Part shown: positions 1-5,538 of the stretch, piece after piece
How positions within the stretch are numbered: the first letter of the stretch is position 1
Layout: every line of letters starts with the position of its first letter
Origin: Rhodoferax sp.
GTDB lineage: Bacteria > Pseudomonadota > Gammaproteobacteria > Burkholderiales > Burkholderiaceae_C
Length of the DNA stretch: 5,965 bases
Direction of reading: 5' to 3'
NCBI GenBank assembly: GCA_020048795.1
Contig: JAIFMA010000061.1
Coordinates: 827 to 6,791 of the forward strand
Notes under the pieces: generated by a model
What the model saw: the letters and a program-made list of their open reading frames with translations, nothing else
Databases searched by the model: none
Told to the model about the DNA's origin: nothing
Made by a program: the position numbers and the translations under genes

Positions 1-238
1 TCAAGTCGTTGCGCACCATGACCTTGGCACCTCGCTCATAGTCACGGGACTTTGGACTGACATAACCAAGGGCAGTGCTTTCGCTGACCTCGAGCCCGTC
101 CTTGCGTATTTCAGCCACCAAATCGTCTTTCTGCTTTTTCCAAAACAAGATGCGCTCCTCATGAAACTTCAGCTTAGTTTCGGCGCCATCGGCCAGACGG
201 GCTGCGGTGTAGGTGAACTTCCATTGATCTCTGAGCAT
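1..238 (-). CDS. Uncharacterised small protein, 3' part beyond the window
   Basis: The frame is open from the ATG at 238-236 to the left edge. It gives 79 visible residues and no stop, so the C-terminus is missing. A good ribosome binding site (AAAGGA, 6 bases before the ATG) fixes the start. The protein begins MLRDQWKFTYTAARLADGAE and is rich in charged residues (about a third are K, R, D or E). A probable helical stretch with a KKQKDD core lies near residues 34-39, and a segment ending in VMVRNDL is at 73-79. I see no signal peptide, membrane segment, Cys/His metal site or catalytic motif, so it is probably a soluble cytoplasmic protein. It has its own promoter candidate at 419-447 and a terminator-like structure in the leader, so it is probably transcribed independently of the Sir2 operon. 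I do not recognise the family with confidence and assign no function. The existence of the gene is well supported by start, RBS and coding-like composition. Confidence 0.8.
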   Translation of the reverse strand, partial: MLRDQWKFTYTAARLADGAETKLKFHEERILFWKKQKDDLVAEIRKDGLEVSESTALGYVSPKSRDYERGAKVMVRNDL

Positions 239-281
239 GGCTATTCCTTTAAGGGGGTGGTCAAATGCCAAAATTTGGACG

Positions 282-356
282 AAAAAAAGCCCGCAATGTC
301 TGTCTCGAACGGTCCCTGACACAAGTCAGGGCGGGCTCGAAGTAGCCATGCGGGCT
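282..356 (-). terminator. GC-rich inverted repeat plus T-run: terminator or attenuator in a leader
   Basis: Read on the minus strand, AGCCCGCA (356-349) can pair with TGCGGGCT (295-288). The latter runs straight into seven T residues (288-282). A nested hairpin, CCCTGAC (331-325) with GTCAGGG (320-314) and a 4-base loop, lies between the arms. A second upstream arm, AGCCCG (337-332), can compete for the same CGGGCT (293-288). The T-run is about 43 bases before the start codon at 238 and downstream of the promoter at 419-447. It therefore either ends transcription arriving from the right or works as an attenuator for the left-edge gene. The long loop makes it a weaker terminator than a simple hairpin. 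Confidence 0.5.
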
Positions 357-413
357 GGTCGGTTTTGCAGAATTTGTATCGCGCTGTGCAAGTTGACTTC
401 TTTTTCAGCGCTG

Positions 414-447
414 AATGTAATGTAGTTGATTGTCGGCAGGTTGTCAA
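414..447 (-). promoter_or_regulatory. Sigma-70-like promoter for the left-edge gene
   Basis: On the minus strand there is a perfect -35 box TTGACA (447-442). After a 17-base spacer comes TACATT (424-419), which matches 4 of 6 positions of the -10 consensus. An overlapping second TACATT lies at 419-414. Transcription would start near 412 and give a leader of about 175 bases before the ATG at 238. The assignment rests on consensus and spacing only. Confidence 0.6.
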
Positions 448-465
448 GATTTAGGACAGCTTGAC
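443..465. promoter_or_regulatory. Inverted repeat overlapping the -35 box (possible operator)
   Basis: GTCAAG (443-448) and CTTGAC (460-465) form a 6-bp dyad with an 11-base centre. The left arm lies within the -35 box of the promoter at 442-447. A repressor or activator site here would control the left-edge gene. A dyad this short can arise by chance, and no matching regulator gene is next to it. Confidence 0.3.
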
Positions 466-505
466 TGTTCGATATAACAACATGCGATTATATTTTTGCC
501 ATTGT

Positions 506-781
506 TCAATGAGCTTGGTGGCATCCTTGGTCTTTCTGGAGCACACCATCGTTATCACAACTGTAAGGATGCGACATGAACGGCAACTCAAACGTCTCAA
601 AGTTGAAAACCGGGTCAGATGAGTCTTGCTCGTTCATCGGCGTAGCATCCTCTACACGGTCGTTCTCGTCCACTGAATCTGACTTCAGTGTCTCCGAGGG
701 CGAGTTCTGTTCTGAGGATGTCGGCGGCTTCATCCCGAACAGCTTGGCTGTTTCCTCTGGAGTTGCTTTTCTGTATGCCAT
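506..781 (-). CDS. Hypothetical acidic 91-residue protein
   Basis: The ATG at 781-779 is preceded by GAGGA eight bases upstream, a good ribosome binding site. I therefore chose it over an upstream in-frame ATG at 931, which would translate a hairpin-rich region. The 91-residue product starts MAYRKATPEETAKLFGMKPP, which looks like a short amphipathic helix. It continues as a Ser/Asp/Glu-rich, probably disordered stretch (about residues 22-60). The C-terminal segment has two Cys (75 and 87) and ends in GCHQAH. There is no signal peptide and no transmembrane segment. It lies on the same strand as the Sir2 operon but about 300 bp downstream of it, behind a patch of repeats, so it may be a separate unit. 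I do not recognise the family. It may be a small accessory or adaptor protein, or a decaying gene. The opposite-strand frame over the same bases is Ser-rich and has no comparable RBS. Confidence 0.55.
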   Translation of the reverse strand: MAYRKATPEETAKLFGMKPPTSSEQNSPSETLKSDSVDENDRVEDATPMNEQDSSDPVFNFETFELPFMSHPYSCDNDGVLQKDQGCHQAH

Positions 782-823
782 AGTTGTAATCCTCGAAGAT
801 GGGAATGCACCCAATGAAAATCC

Positions 824-839
824 CCGCCCCAAGGGGCGG
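824..839. repeat. GC-rich hairpin, copy 1 (CCGCCCC-AA-GGGGCGG)
   Basis: Two 7-base arms (824-830 and 833-839) are separated by AA. The 13-base core GCCCCAAGGGGCG recurs at 905-917. On the minus strand it is followed by GGATTTTC, only a weak U-run, so it is a poor terminator. It lies 42 bp upstream of the start codon at 781. Confidence 0.6.
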
Positions 840-840
840 A

Positions 841-876
841 GTATCCATAGATACCGAACAGCCGAAATACCGAACA
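841..876. repeat. Short hairpin and 10-bp direct repeat (ATACCGAACA x2)
   Basis: GTATC (841-845) and GATAC (850-854) form a 5-bp stem with the loop CATA. ATACCGAACA occurs at 851-860 and again at 867-876, a period of 16 bases. Both lie between the two GC-rich hairpins. Exact 10-base repeats this close are unlikely in random sequence, but I cannot name a binding protein. Confidence 0.5.
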
Positions 877-880
877 TCCC

Positions 881-898
881 CTGACGCTTAAGCATCAG
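881..898. repeat. Imperfect palindrome around GCTTAAGC
   Basis: CTGA (881-884) and TCAG (895-898) flank the perfect 8-bp palindrome GCTTAAGC (886-893), with one mismatch pair (885/894). It lies next to the second GC-rich hairpin. It may be part of a structured transcript or a protein-binding site. Confidence 0.4.
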
Positions 899-902
899 AA
901 TA

Positions 903-918
903 GCGCCCCAAGGGGCGC
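903..918. repeat. GC-rich hairpin, copy 2 (GCGCCCC-AA-GGGGCGC)
   Basis: Arms 903-909 and 912-918 are separated by AA. The core is shared with the copy at 824-839, 79 bp away. The pair resembles REP-like palindromic elements. Neither copy has a strong T-run on either side. Confidence 0.6.
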
Positions 919-958
919 GGAATTGACCCATAGAGATTAAATAGTGGCCAAGCGCATA

Positions 959-1048
959 CTATTCTCCACCAAGGTCGTTGTCGTTGAGCTCCTGTCTTTC
1001 ATCTGTTGACTCCTTGTTCAGCCAGTCCCAGGGCACATCCTCGCACAT
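959..1048 (-). CDS. Possible 29-residue small ORF downstream of sir2
   Basis: An ATG at 1048-1046 opens a 29-codon frame ending in TAG (961-959), beginning MCEDVPWDWLNKES and ending DLGGE. The peptide is acidic with two close Trp residues (7 and 9). About 60 percent of third codon positions are G or C, like the neighbouring genes. GGAG lies only one base before the ATG, too close for an efficient RBS. The same frame stays open upstream into the end of sir2, including a TTG at 1075-1073. It starts 34 bases after the sir2 stop, so it could be the last gene of that operon or the leftover 3' end of a lost gene. It could also be chance. Confidence 0.25.
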   Translation of the reverse strand: MCEDVPWDWLNKESTDERQELNDNDLGGE

Positions 1049-1082
1049 GCTCCGAGGTTTGTAACAGGCAGTCAACCGCAGG

Positions 1083-1946
1083 TTACGATGCAGTACTGGA
1101 ATCGGCAAGGCGGTTTAGAAACTGATCAATGGCCTGCAGGCAAGCAAGCGCACCGGTTGCAAAACCAACATCAAGCGATGTTGGCACACTGGCATCGTCC
1201 GGATTGATCCGGACCAGACGGCCACCGTATTTTTGAACGATTCGCTGACTGAAATGGCGCACCGACGGGATGGCCTTGCCAGCACCTATTTCGATCACAA
1301 CCGGGCGATCAACATCATCAAGCCAACGGTCCAGTCTTCTTGACTGGCTAGTAGAGCGCGTGCTGTTCCAGCCCCAGTCGCCAAACATGAGAACATTGGG
1401 ACGCGACAATCTGCCGCATCTCGGGCATCGGGGTGGCTCATTGAGCAGCAAGCAGGCTGCTTCATCCACTTGAGGCTGAAACTCTTGCGCATCCCAGATG
1501 GCATCGTCACATGGCTGAAGGCACTGCAAATGGTGGATGGAGCCATGACATTCATAGACGCGCTGTGGATCAAAACCTGCTTTCTGGAACTGACCGTCCA
1601 CATTGCTGGTGAACACAGTGTATTCCAGAGGCATCTGATTGCCCCAACGTTTGAGAATTCGAAAACCGTCATGTGGCACCGTCTGCCGGTACAAAGCGAG
1701 CCGGTGGCCATAAAACCCCCATGCCTGCCCAGGTGCCGACTCAAAAGCAGCAGGGGAGGCGATGTCATAAAACTCGATCCCTGCATTACCCAGCGAGGGA
1801 TAAGCTTTCCAGAAACCGTCTTTGCCCCGAAAGTCTGGCAACCCTGAGTCAACGCCTATTCCAGCACCTGCGGCAACTATCAAGGCGTTGGCACCGGCGA
1901 CCAGCTCAGCTGCCCGGGCTATATCAGCATCAAAACTGGTTGCCAT
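1083..1946 (-). CDS. Sir2-family NAD-dependent protein deacylase (divergent clade)
   Basis: This 287-residue protein has the size of a bare bacterial sirtuin core. The NAD-binding signature GAGIGVDSGLPDFRG is at 27-41, TSNVDGQF (N115, D117) at 113-120, and the catalytic His with Gly (HG) at 134-135. A probable structural zinc site is C142, C146, C174 and C177. RPNVLMFGD is at 182-190 and the late Rossmann loop GAG at 221-223. Sirtuins use NAD to remove acyl groups from lysine, releasing nicotinamide and O-acyl-ADP-ribose; some transfer ADP-ribose instead. The retained His argues for deacylation. Differences from textbook sirtuins are Gly for Ser in GAGIS, TSNVDGQF for TQNIDxLH, GAG for GTS, and a CX3C first zinc pair. 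The start is five bases after the VIT-VWA stop, with a weak AAGG site, which suggests translational coupling. No strong terminator follows. It is probably cytoplasmic. The family is certain; substrate and exact activity are unknown. Confidence 0.93.
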   Translation of the reverse strand: MATSFDADIARAAELVAGANALIVAAGAGIGVDSGLPDFRGKDGFWKAYPSLGNAGIEFYDIASPAAFESAPGQAWGFYGHRLALYRQTVPHDGFRILKRWGNQMPLEYTVFTSNVDGQFQKAGFDPQRVYECHGSIHHLQCLQPCDDAIWDAQEFQPQVDEAACLLLNEPPRCPRCGRLSRPNVLMFGDWGWNSTRSTSQSRRLDRWLDDVDRPVVIEIGAGKAIPSVRHFSQRIVQKYGGRLVRINPDDASVPTSLDVGFATGALACLQAIDQFLNRLADSSTAS

Positions 1947-1951
1947 CGGCC

Positions 1952-4432
1952 TTAAACCGCCATGGTTGAAGCAAGATGCCAGTCATCGGCTACTGACTGC
2001 TCGAAAGCATCAACCAGCGTCAGCAGCATTTCCTCCAGCTTGTTGGCATCTTCGTCCTTGAGCGCACTTCGCAATAATCGCTCGCTATGGCGTGACAGCG
2101 TGAACTGATCATCGAATTTTCCAGCCAGCCAGCACAACACTACCGCCCACGCCTTCGTGTCAGAACCGAAAATGACAGTAAGGTCATCGAGCAGCTTTGT
2201 CAGCTCTGGTGGCAGAGCAAGTACCTGGAGTTGGTGTGCAAACCGGTGGGACGCCAGTAGTTTTTGCGATGATTTCTCAAAGGTATTGAGCAGTTCAAGC
2301 GGGGTTACAAATGGTCCAGCATCAATGATTCGTGCAATATTTGCTCTTACAACCTTAGACTTGGGTGCCGATGATTTGGATGGGGTGTTCGGTGAATCAA
2401 CCTGCTTTCTCAGGAAAGCAGGCATCTCAAAGTCATCCATTGACCCACTTGACAAAGCATCAACTTTGGCAGCGGCAGTCGATCTGTTGCGCCAAACAGT
2501 GGGCGTAGATACGTTGCCAAAACCCAGAATGCCGACACTGCTTGGGCATGCGTTGATCGAAAGACTGATATCTCGCCTGCTGAAGTAGACCTGATCCGAC
2601 TCGGGCAACACGCTACCCGCACCTCCCCAACCAGCGGCCTGCATATGGGTGATCTTTTCCAAAGTTGGCAGTCCCTCAGCCTTCTTTTCTTCTTCGCGAA
2701 CATAGACCAGCAACAAATTGGTTTGATCCGTGACCAACTGGTATTGGAGGGCCAGTGCCAGAGCCTGCGCCTTAAGGGCTTCCGGGTCTGATTCATCGGC
2801 TGCAGACTGCTCGTTGCGCTGGCACAGGCTGATCTGCTCGCTGATCTCACCTATCTGGCTCGATGCCACCATGCGTGACAACCAGTCACCATTCAATGTT
2901 TGAATTCTGGCAGCGGAGTTTTGCAAGGCGTTCGCACCGGTTACCCAAGACAGAACTGGCGATTCTTTCGGTGTTGCCGCCATGCAGGCGCAGAGATGGA
3001 GCGTGTCACCACCGTACAGCGCTTTTGGCAGGTTGGACTGCCACACGACATCCTGGCCCCACGCCATCGTCAGGTTTGTGCAGCGTACCGATCTCATTCG
3101 GCGGAACATGCGAACAATGACGCTGGCTATATCCTGGTTTGGTGATACCAACTCACAGGCACCGCCGGACTTCTCTGCCACCTCGCGCAGCAGACTCTCT
3201 GACGGAGCACTGCCCACGCCGATCGCAAAGATGCGATGCCCGGCGCTTTTCGCCGATGCAATTACCTCTTCGACATTCCAGATGTCACCATCGGTGATCA
3301 GCAGTACATCGGCTGGCTGTTCGTCTTGGCCAGATGGGCCTGACAGTTTGTTTCGGACTTTTGCTTTGCCATGCTGGAACGTAGACAACAAGGCAGCATT
3401 CATTTCGGTACCGCCGAGATCTGCATCAGTCTTTGAAATTAAACCTGCTACACGTTTGACGTTGGCGGAAGTGCAGGGCGTCAAACCAGACAAATCATGC
3501 TGTACATCACTGCCAAACCGGCTGTAGCTTATCCAATCCTGTTCTGTCATTTCCTTCATCAATTCATGCAACGCCTTGCGTGACGCACTGATGCTGTCAC
3601 CGCCCATGGAACCAGAGCAGTCCACCAAAATTTTGAGGAACAGGGGCTCTGGCTCTTGCATGGGTAACTTGGAACAGAAACTGGCCAGAACAGCAAACTG
3701 ATCCCCATCGGGTGCGACTGTGACAAATGACTGACCCTCCAACCCTTGCAGGATCAGGACGAAATCCCGATCAAGCATTGCACGGTGATCAAGTTTGATG
3801 ACCGTGTCGCCACCCTTGTTGGACATGGCAATGGAATGACTCGGGCAATGAACATTGGCCAGTGCGATTTCGCCAGTCAGGGTGATGCGGGCGGTGAAGG
3901 GGTATTCAACCAGCAGGCTGGCATCCACGGATTCATGCGGAGCCAGGCCGCCAGTTTTGTGAGCTTCACCAAAGCGGGGAGCCACGGTAGTGGGCACCGT
4001 GATGCGGATTTGACCCTGCTCAAAACGCAATAGCTGCGCGTATTCAATTTCGACCACTGCTGACTCACCGGGTTGGAGATTGCCCAGGTTAGCGGTGTAC
4101 AAGCCTCTGGCTGATCGCTCCACCATGATGGGGCTATCGCCATCATCAATGGCTTTCTCGTAGCGTTGGGTGGCCTGTTTTTTCTCGAGCACGGTACCTT
4201 GAAGTCGGTGGCCGTCGATTTCCGCATTCAGGCCCAGCAAGGTGGCACCCCAGGGCAGTGGGAATGTATAGACCGATTCCAGGTTTGTTTTGCCCGAGTT
4301 CTTGTAGTGCTGGCGGGTGGTCATGCGCAGCAGCAGGCCGTCGAGTTGTCCTTCAATTTGGACGGATTGCAGAGTGGCAGCAACGCCCTCGCGGCTAATG
4401 AGTTGGGCCGATTCTTGTGTGACAGCATTCAT
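1952..4432 (-). CDS. VIT domain and von Willebrand factor A (VWA) domain protein
   Basis: The protein has 826 residues. An N-terminal VIT domain spans about 10-150, with the typical VYTFPLPWGATLLGL at 54-68 and a YEKAIDDGD stretch at 91-99. A VWA domain spans about 262-440. Its MIDAS metal site is complete: DCSGS at 271-275, the Thr of GGT at 342 and Asp381 in ITDGD. A middle beta-rich region (about 450-520) leads to a helical segment with ALALQYQLVTDQTNLLLVYV (559-578), matching the YxLVtxxTsLlaV motif of VIT-VWA proteins. A Ser/Pro-rich linker (about 655-695) precedes a helical C-terminal part (about 695-826) that I do not recognise. There is no signal peptide or membrane segment, so it is probably cytoplasmic, unlike secreted inter-alpha-trypsin relatives. 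VWA domains bind partners through a divalent metal, so a scaffold role for Sir2 or its substrates is an inference. The start overlaps the MerR gene by ATGA, with GGAGA eight bases upstream. Confidence 0.93.
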   Translation of the reverse strand: MNAVTQESAQLISREGVAATLQSVQIEGQLDGLLLRMTTRQHYKNSGKTNLESVYTFPLPWGATLLGLNAEIDGHRLQGTVLEKKQATQRYEKAIDDGDSPIMVERSARGLYTANLGNLQPGESAVVEIEYAQLLRFEQGQIRITVPTTVAPRFGEAHKTGGLAPHESVDASLLVEYPFTARITLTGEIALANVHCPSHSIAMSNKGGDTVIKLDHRAMLDRDFVLILQGLEGQSFVTVAPDGDQFAVLASFCSKLPMQEPEPLFLKILVDCSGSMGGDSISASRKALHELMKEMTEQDWISYSRFGSDVQHDLSGLTPCTSANVKRVAGLISKTDADLGGTEMNAALLSTFQHGKAKVRNKLSGPSGQDEQPADVLLITDGDIWNVEEVIASAKSAGHRIFAIGVGSAPSESLLREVAEKSGGACELVSPNQDIASVIVRMFRRMRSVRCTNLTMAWGQDVVWQSNLPKALYGGDTLHLCACMAATPKESPVLSWVTGANALQNSAARIQTLNGDWLSRMVASSQIGEISEQISLCQRNEQSAADESDPEALKAQALALALQYQLVTDQTNLLLVYVREEEKKAEGLPTLEKITHMQAAGWGGAGSVLPESDQVYFSRRDISLSINACPSSVGILGFGNVSTPTVWRNRSTAAAKVDALSSGSMDDFEMPAFLRKQVDSPNTPSKSSAPKSKVVRANIARIIDAGPFVTPLELLNTFEKSSQKLLASHRFAHQLQVLALPPELTKLLDDLTVIFGSDTKAWAVVLCWLAGKFDDQFTLSRHSERLLRSALKDEDANKLEEMLLTLVDAFEQSVADDWHLASTMAV

Positions 4433-4890
4433 TGAGGTTCTCCTTGTTGGCTTTGAATCAGGTCTTGATGGGCTTGCATGACGGCACGCACCAATGTGCG
4501 GACTTGCTCGGGTGTCAGGCCAGAGCGCTCCGGTGAGATTTCCAGTTCCACCCCTTCGGAAATGAACAGATGGCTGCGAACTTCGACAGAGCCTGGCTTG
4601 CGCTGTCGAGGTGGAACCGGTGGCGCCTCACCTGAGAGGACTTCACGAATCCGGTCAAGTGACACACCCGCATCGCTGAGTTTGCGCACCGTCAGCAGTT
4701 GATCAAGGTGTTTGCCCAAGTAATGGGCTGCCTTGGTGCTACCGATGGGTCCGTCAACTAGGCCGATCTGGATGTAATAGCGAACGGTGCGTTTGCTCGT
4801 GTCGCTCAGCGTGCAGAGGTCATCAAGGCTGAACTTCTTGACATCAGGCTCTGTAGATTCACTCGGCGTTGGAGGTAATTGGTCTTGCAT
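4429..4890 (-). CDS. MerR-family transcriptional regulator
   Basis: This 153-residue protein has a MerR-type winged helix-turn-helix. The first helix region is FSLDDLCTLSDTSKRTVRYY at 20-39, followed by IQIGLVDGP (40-48) and the wing and second helix pair with AAHYLGKHLDQLLTVRKLSD (54-73) and VSLDRIREVL (76-85). An unusual 19-residue N-terminal tail and a Pro/Arg-rich linker (about 89-100) surround it. The C-terminal part (101-153) includes VELEISPERSGLTPEQVRTL and a final helix. It lacks an obvious metal-binding Cys cluster, so the signal is unlikely to be a metal bound as in MerR itself. MerR proteins bind between the -35 and -10 and distort the DNA. A dyad in that position lies just upstream (4899-4919), so autoregulation is likely. 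It is the first gene of the leftward operon and overlaps the VIT-VWA gene by four bases. No RBS precedes its ATG. The family is clear; the ligand is unknown. Confidence 0.92.
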   Translation of the reverse strand: MQDQLPPTPSESTEPDVKKFSLDDLCTLSDTSKRTVRYYIQIGLVDGPIGSTKAAHYLGKHLDQLLTVRKLSDAGVSLDRIREVLSGEAPPVPPRQRKPGSVEVRSHLFISEGVELEISPERSGLTPEQVRTLVRAVMQAHQDLIQSQQGEPQ

Positions 4891-4897
4891 GGGCTTT

Positions 4898-4925
4898 ATT
4901 GTTACACCAATAGTGGCAATGTCAA
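4898..4925 (-). promoter_or_regulatory. Leftward promoter with MerR-type operator dyad in the spacer
   Basis: On the minus strand a perfect -35 TTGACA (4925-4920) is followed by a 16-base spacer and AACAAT (4903-4898), matching 4 of 6 positions of the -10. The 21-bp interval 4899-4919 is an interrupted dyad with arms TTG..AC and GT..CAA, centred on 4909 between the two boxes, where MerR-family dimers bind. Transcription would start at about 4890-4892, the first base of the ATG at 4890, so the message may be leaderless. A weaker alternative has -10 TATAAA near 4935-4930, starting near 4922. Confidence 0.55.
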
Positions 4926-4930
4926 GTGTT

Positions 4931-4936
4931 TATAAA
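4931..4936 (+). promoter_or_regulatory. Possible -10 box of the rightward promoter
   Basis: TATAAA at 4931-4936 matches 5 of 6 positions of the -10 consensus and lies about 50 bases before the macrodomain start. At the right distance there is no good -35 (CAATAG at 4908-4913 is poor). A factor-dependent promoter would fit, and the MerR dyad at 4899-4919 is directly upstream. The assignment is tentative. Confidence 0.3.
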
Positions 4937-4987
4937 AACAAATCCATTGATGCACAATCAACGCCAGTTCATCGTTCAGGGTTGTTA

Positions 4988-5527
4988 GTGAGAATTGAAG
5001 TCGCCATCACCGATATTTCTGCTCAAGCCGATATGCAGGCGGTGGTCAACAGCGCCAACGCCAATTTGCGGATGGGCTCAGGTGTAGCCGGTGCAATCCA
5101 TGGTGGAGCCGGGACTGAGCTGGAAGCGTATTGCCGCCAATTTGCCCCATTGGCTGCGGGAAATGCGGTGTTGACCCCTGGATTTGATCTGCCCAATGCC
5201 TGGGTCATCCATGCGGTGGCGGCCTCGTTCATCAATGAGACCAAGGCCGAATTGATTTTGGCCAAAGCATTGGACTCGGTTATGAAGCTAGTAAACGAAC
5301 ACCAGATTGAATCGCTGGCCATGCCTGCAATTGGCACGGGTGTTTTCAAATGTCCGCCTGAGCTTTCAGCGAAGATGACGGCACGGGTTCTGGTCTACTA
5401 CGGGCAAATCGGCACATCATTGAAGCACGTCAGGATTTGTGTCACGACCAAAGCCTTGAAGGACATCTTCGAGCAGGCGATCAAGGCCAACGTCAACGCC
5501 CCTGACAGCCCTGATACCGCAACCTGA
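4988..5527 (+). CDS. Macrodomain (ADP-ribose-binding) protein
   Basis: From GTG 4988 the product is 179 residues, essentially one macrodomain. The adenine-contacting Asp is D9 in ITDI. The ADP-ribose loop follows as VVNSANANLRMGSGVAGAIH (19-38) and HGGAG (38-42). VIHAV is at 73-77 and the second phosphate loop AMPAIGTGVFKCP at 111-123. Macrodomains bind ADP-ribose; many hydrolyse O-acetyl-ADP-ribose, a Sir2 product, or remove ADP-ribose from proteins or nucleic acids. The glycine-rich loop resembles the AF1521-like group, and I do not see the zinc-binding insertion of the macrodomains paired with SirTM sirtuins. The frame is open back to 4787, but that would overlap the MerR gene, and the ATG at 4919 lies within the operator. 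GTG 4988 has CAGGG six bases upstream and starts exactly at the first beta strand (RIEVAITDI). TTG 4982 is an alternative. The final ten residues or so look disordered. Confidence 0.9.
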   Translation: MRIEVAITDISAQADMQAVVNSANANLRMGSGVAGAIHGGAGTELEAYCRQFAPLAAGNAVLTPGFDLPNAWVIHAVAASFINETKAELILAKALDSVMKLVNEHQIESLAMPAIGTGVFKCPPELSAKMTARVLVYYGQIGTSLKHVRICVTTKALKDIFEQAIKANVNAPDSPDTAT

Positions 5528-5532
5528 AGGAG
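5527..5532 (+). promoter_or_regulatory. Ribosome binding site that decides the CYTH start
   Basis: AAGGAG at 5527-5532 is a strong Shine-Dalgarno sequence. It touches the ATG at 5533, with no spacer, but lies six bases before the GTG at 5539. The GTG gives the usual MGIEIERK N-terminus of the family, so it is the likelier start. Confidence 0.7.
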
Positions 5533-5538
5533 ATGACT

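Noticed and set aside
500..511. CATTG-TT-CAATG hairpin at the end of the small acidic ORF
   Set aside because: It is a 5-bp stem with a 2-base loop and no T-run on the transcribed strand, so a terminator is not supported.
576..884. Plus-strand 102-residue frame
   Set aside because: It is antisense to the 91-residue ORF, Ser-rich, runs into the repeats and has no convincing RBS.
824..918. CRISPR array
   Set aside because: There are only two GC palindromes with different flanks and one 10-bp duplication. No regular repeat-spacer pattern or cas gene is present.
506..931. Longer 141-residue form of the small acidic ORF
   Set aside because: The extra 50 residues would be translated from the hairpin and direct-repeat patch. 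The start at 781 has a well-placed GAGGA.
1061..1086. Terminator after sir2 (GTAAC/GTTAC and AACC/GGTT pairs)
   Set aside because: Stems are only 4-5 bp and no T-run follows.
1295..1852. Long antisense or alternate frames within sir2 (also 1470-1847 plus)
   Set aside because: They are shadows of the sir2 reading frame, with Cys/Met/Ser/Trp-rich translations and no domain motifs.
4787..4987. N-terminal extension of the macrodomain protein from the ATG at 4787, 4889 or 4919
   Set aside because: These starts lie inside the MerR gene or the promoter-operator. The conserved domain begins directly after GTG 4988.
1083..5527. SirTM-type ADP-ribosylation operon (sirtuin, zinc macrodomain, GcvH-like, lipoate ligase)
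   Set aside because: The sirtuin keeps its catalytic His, the macrodomain lacks an obvious zinc insertion, and no GcvH-like or lipoate ligase gene is in the window.
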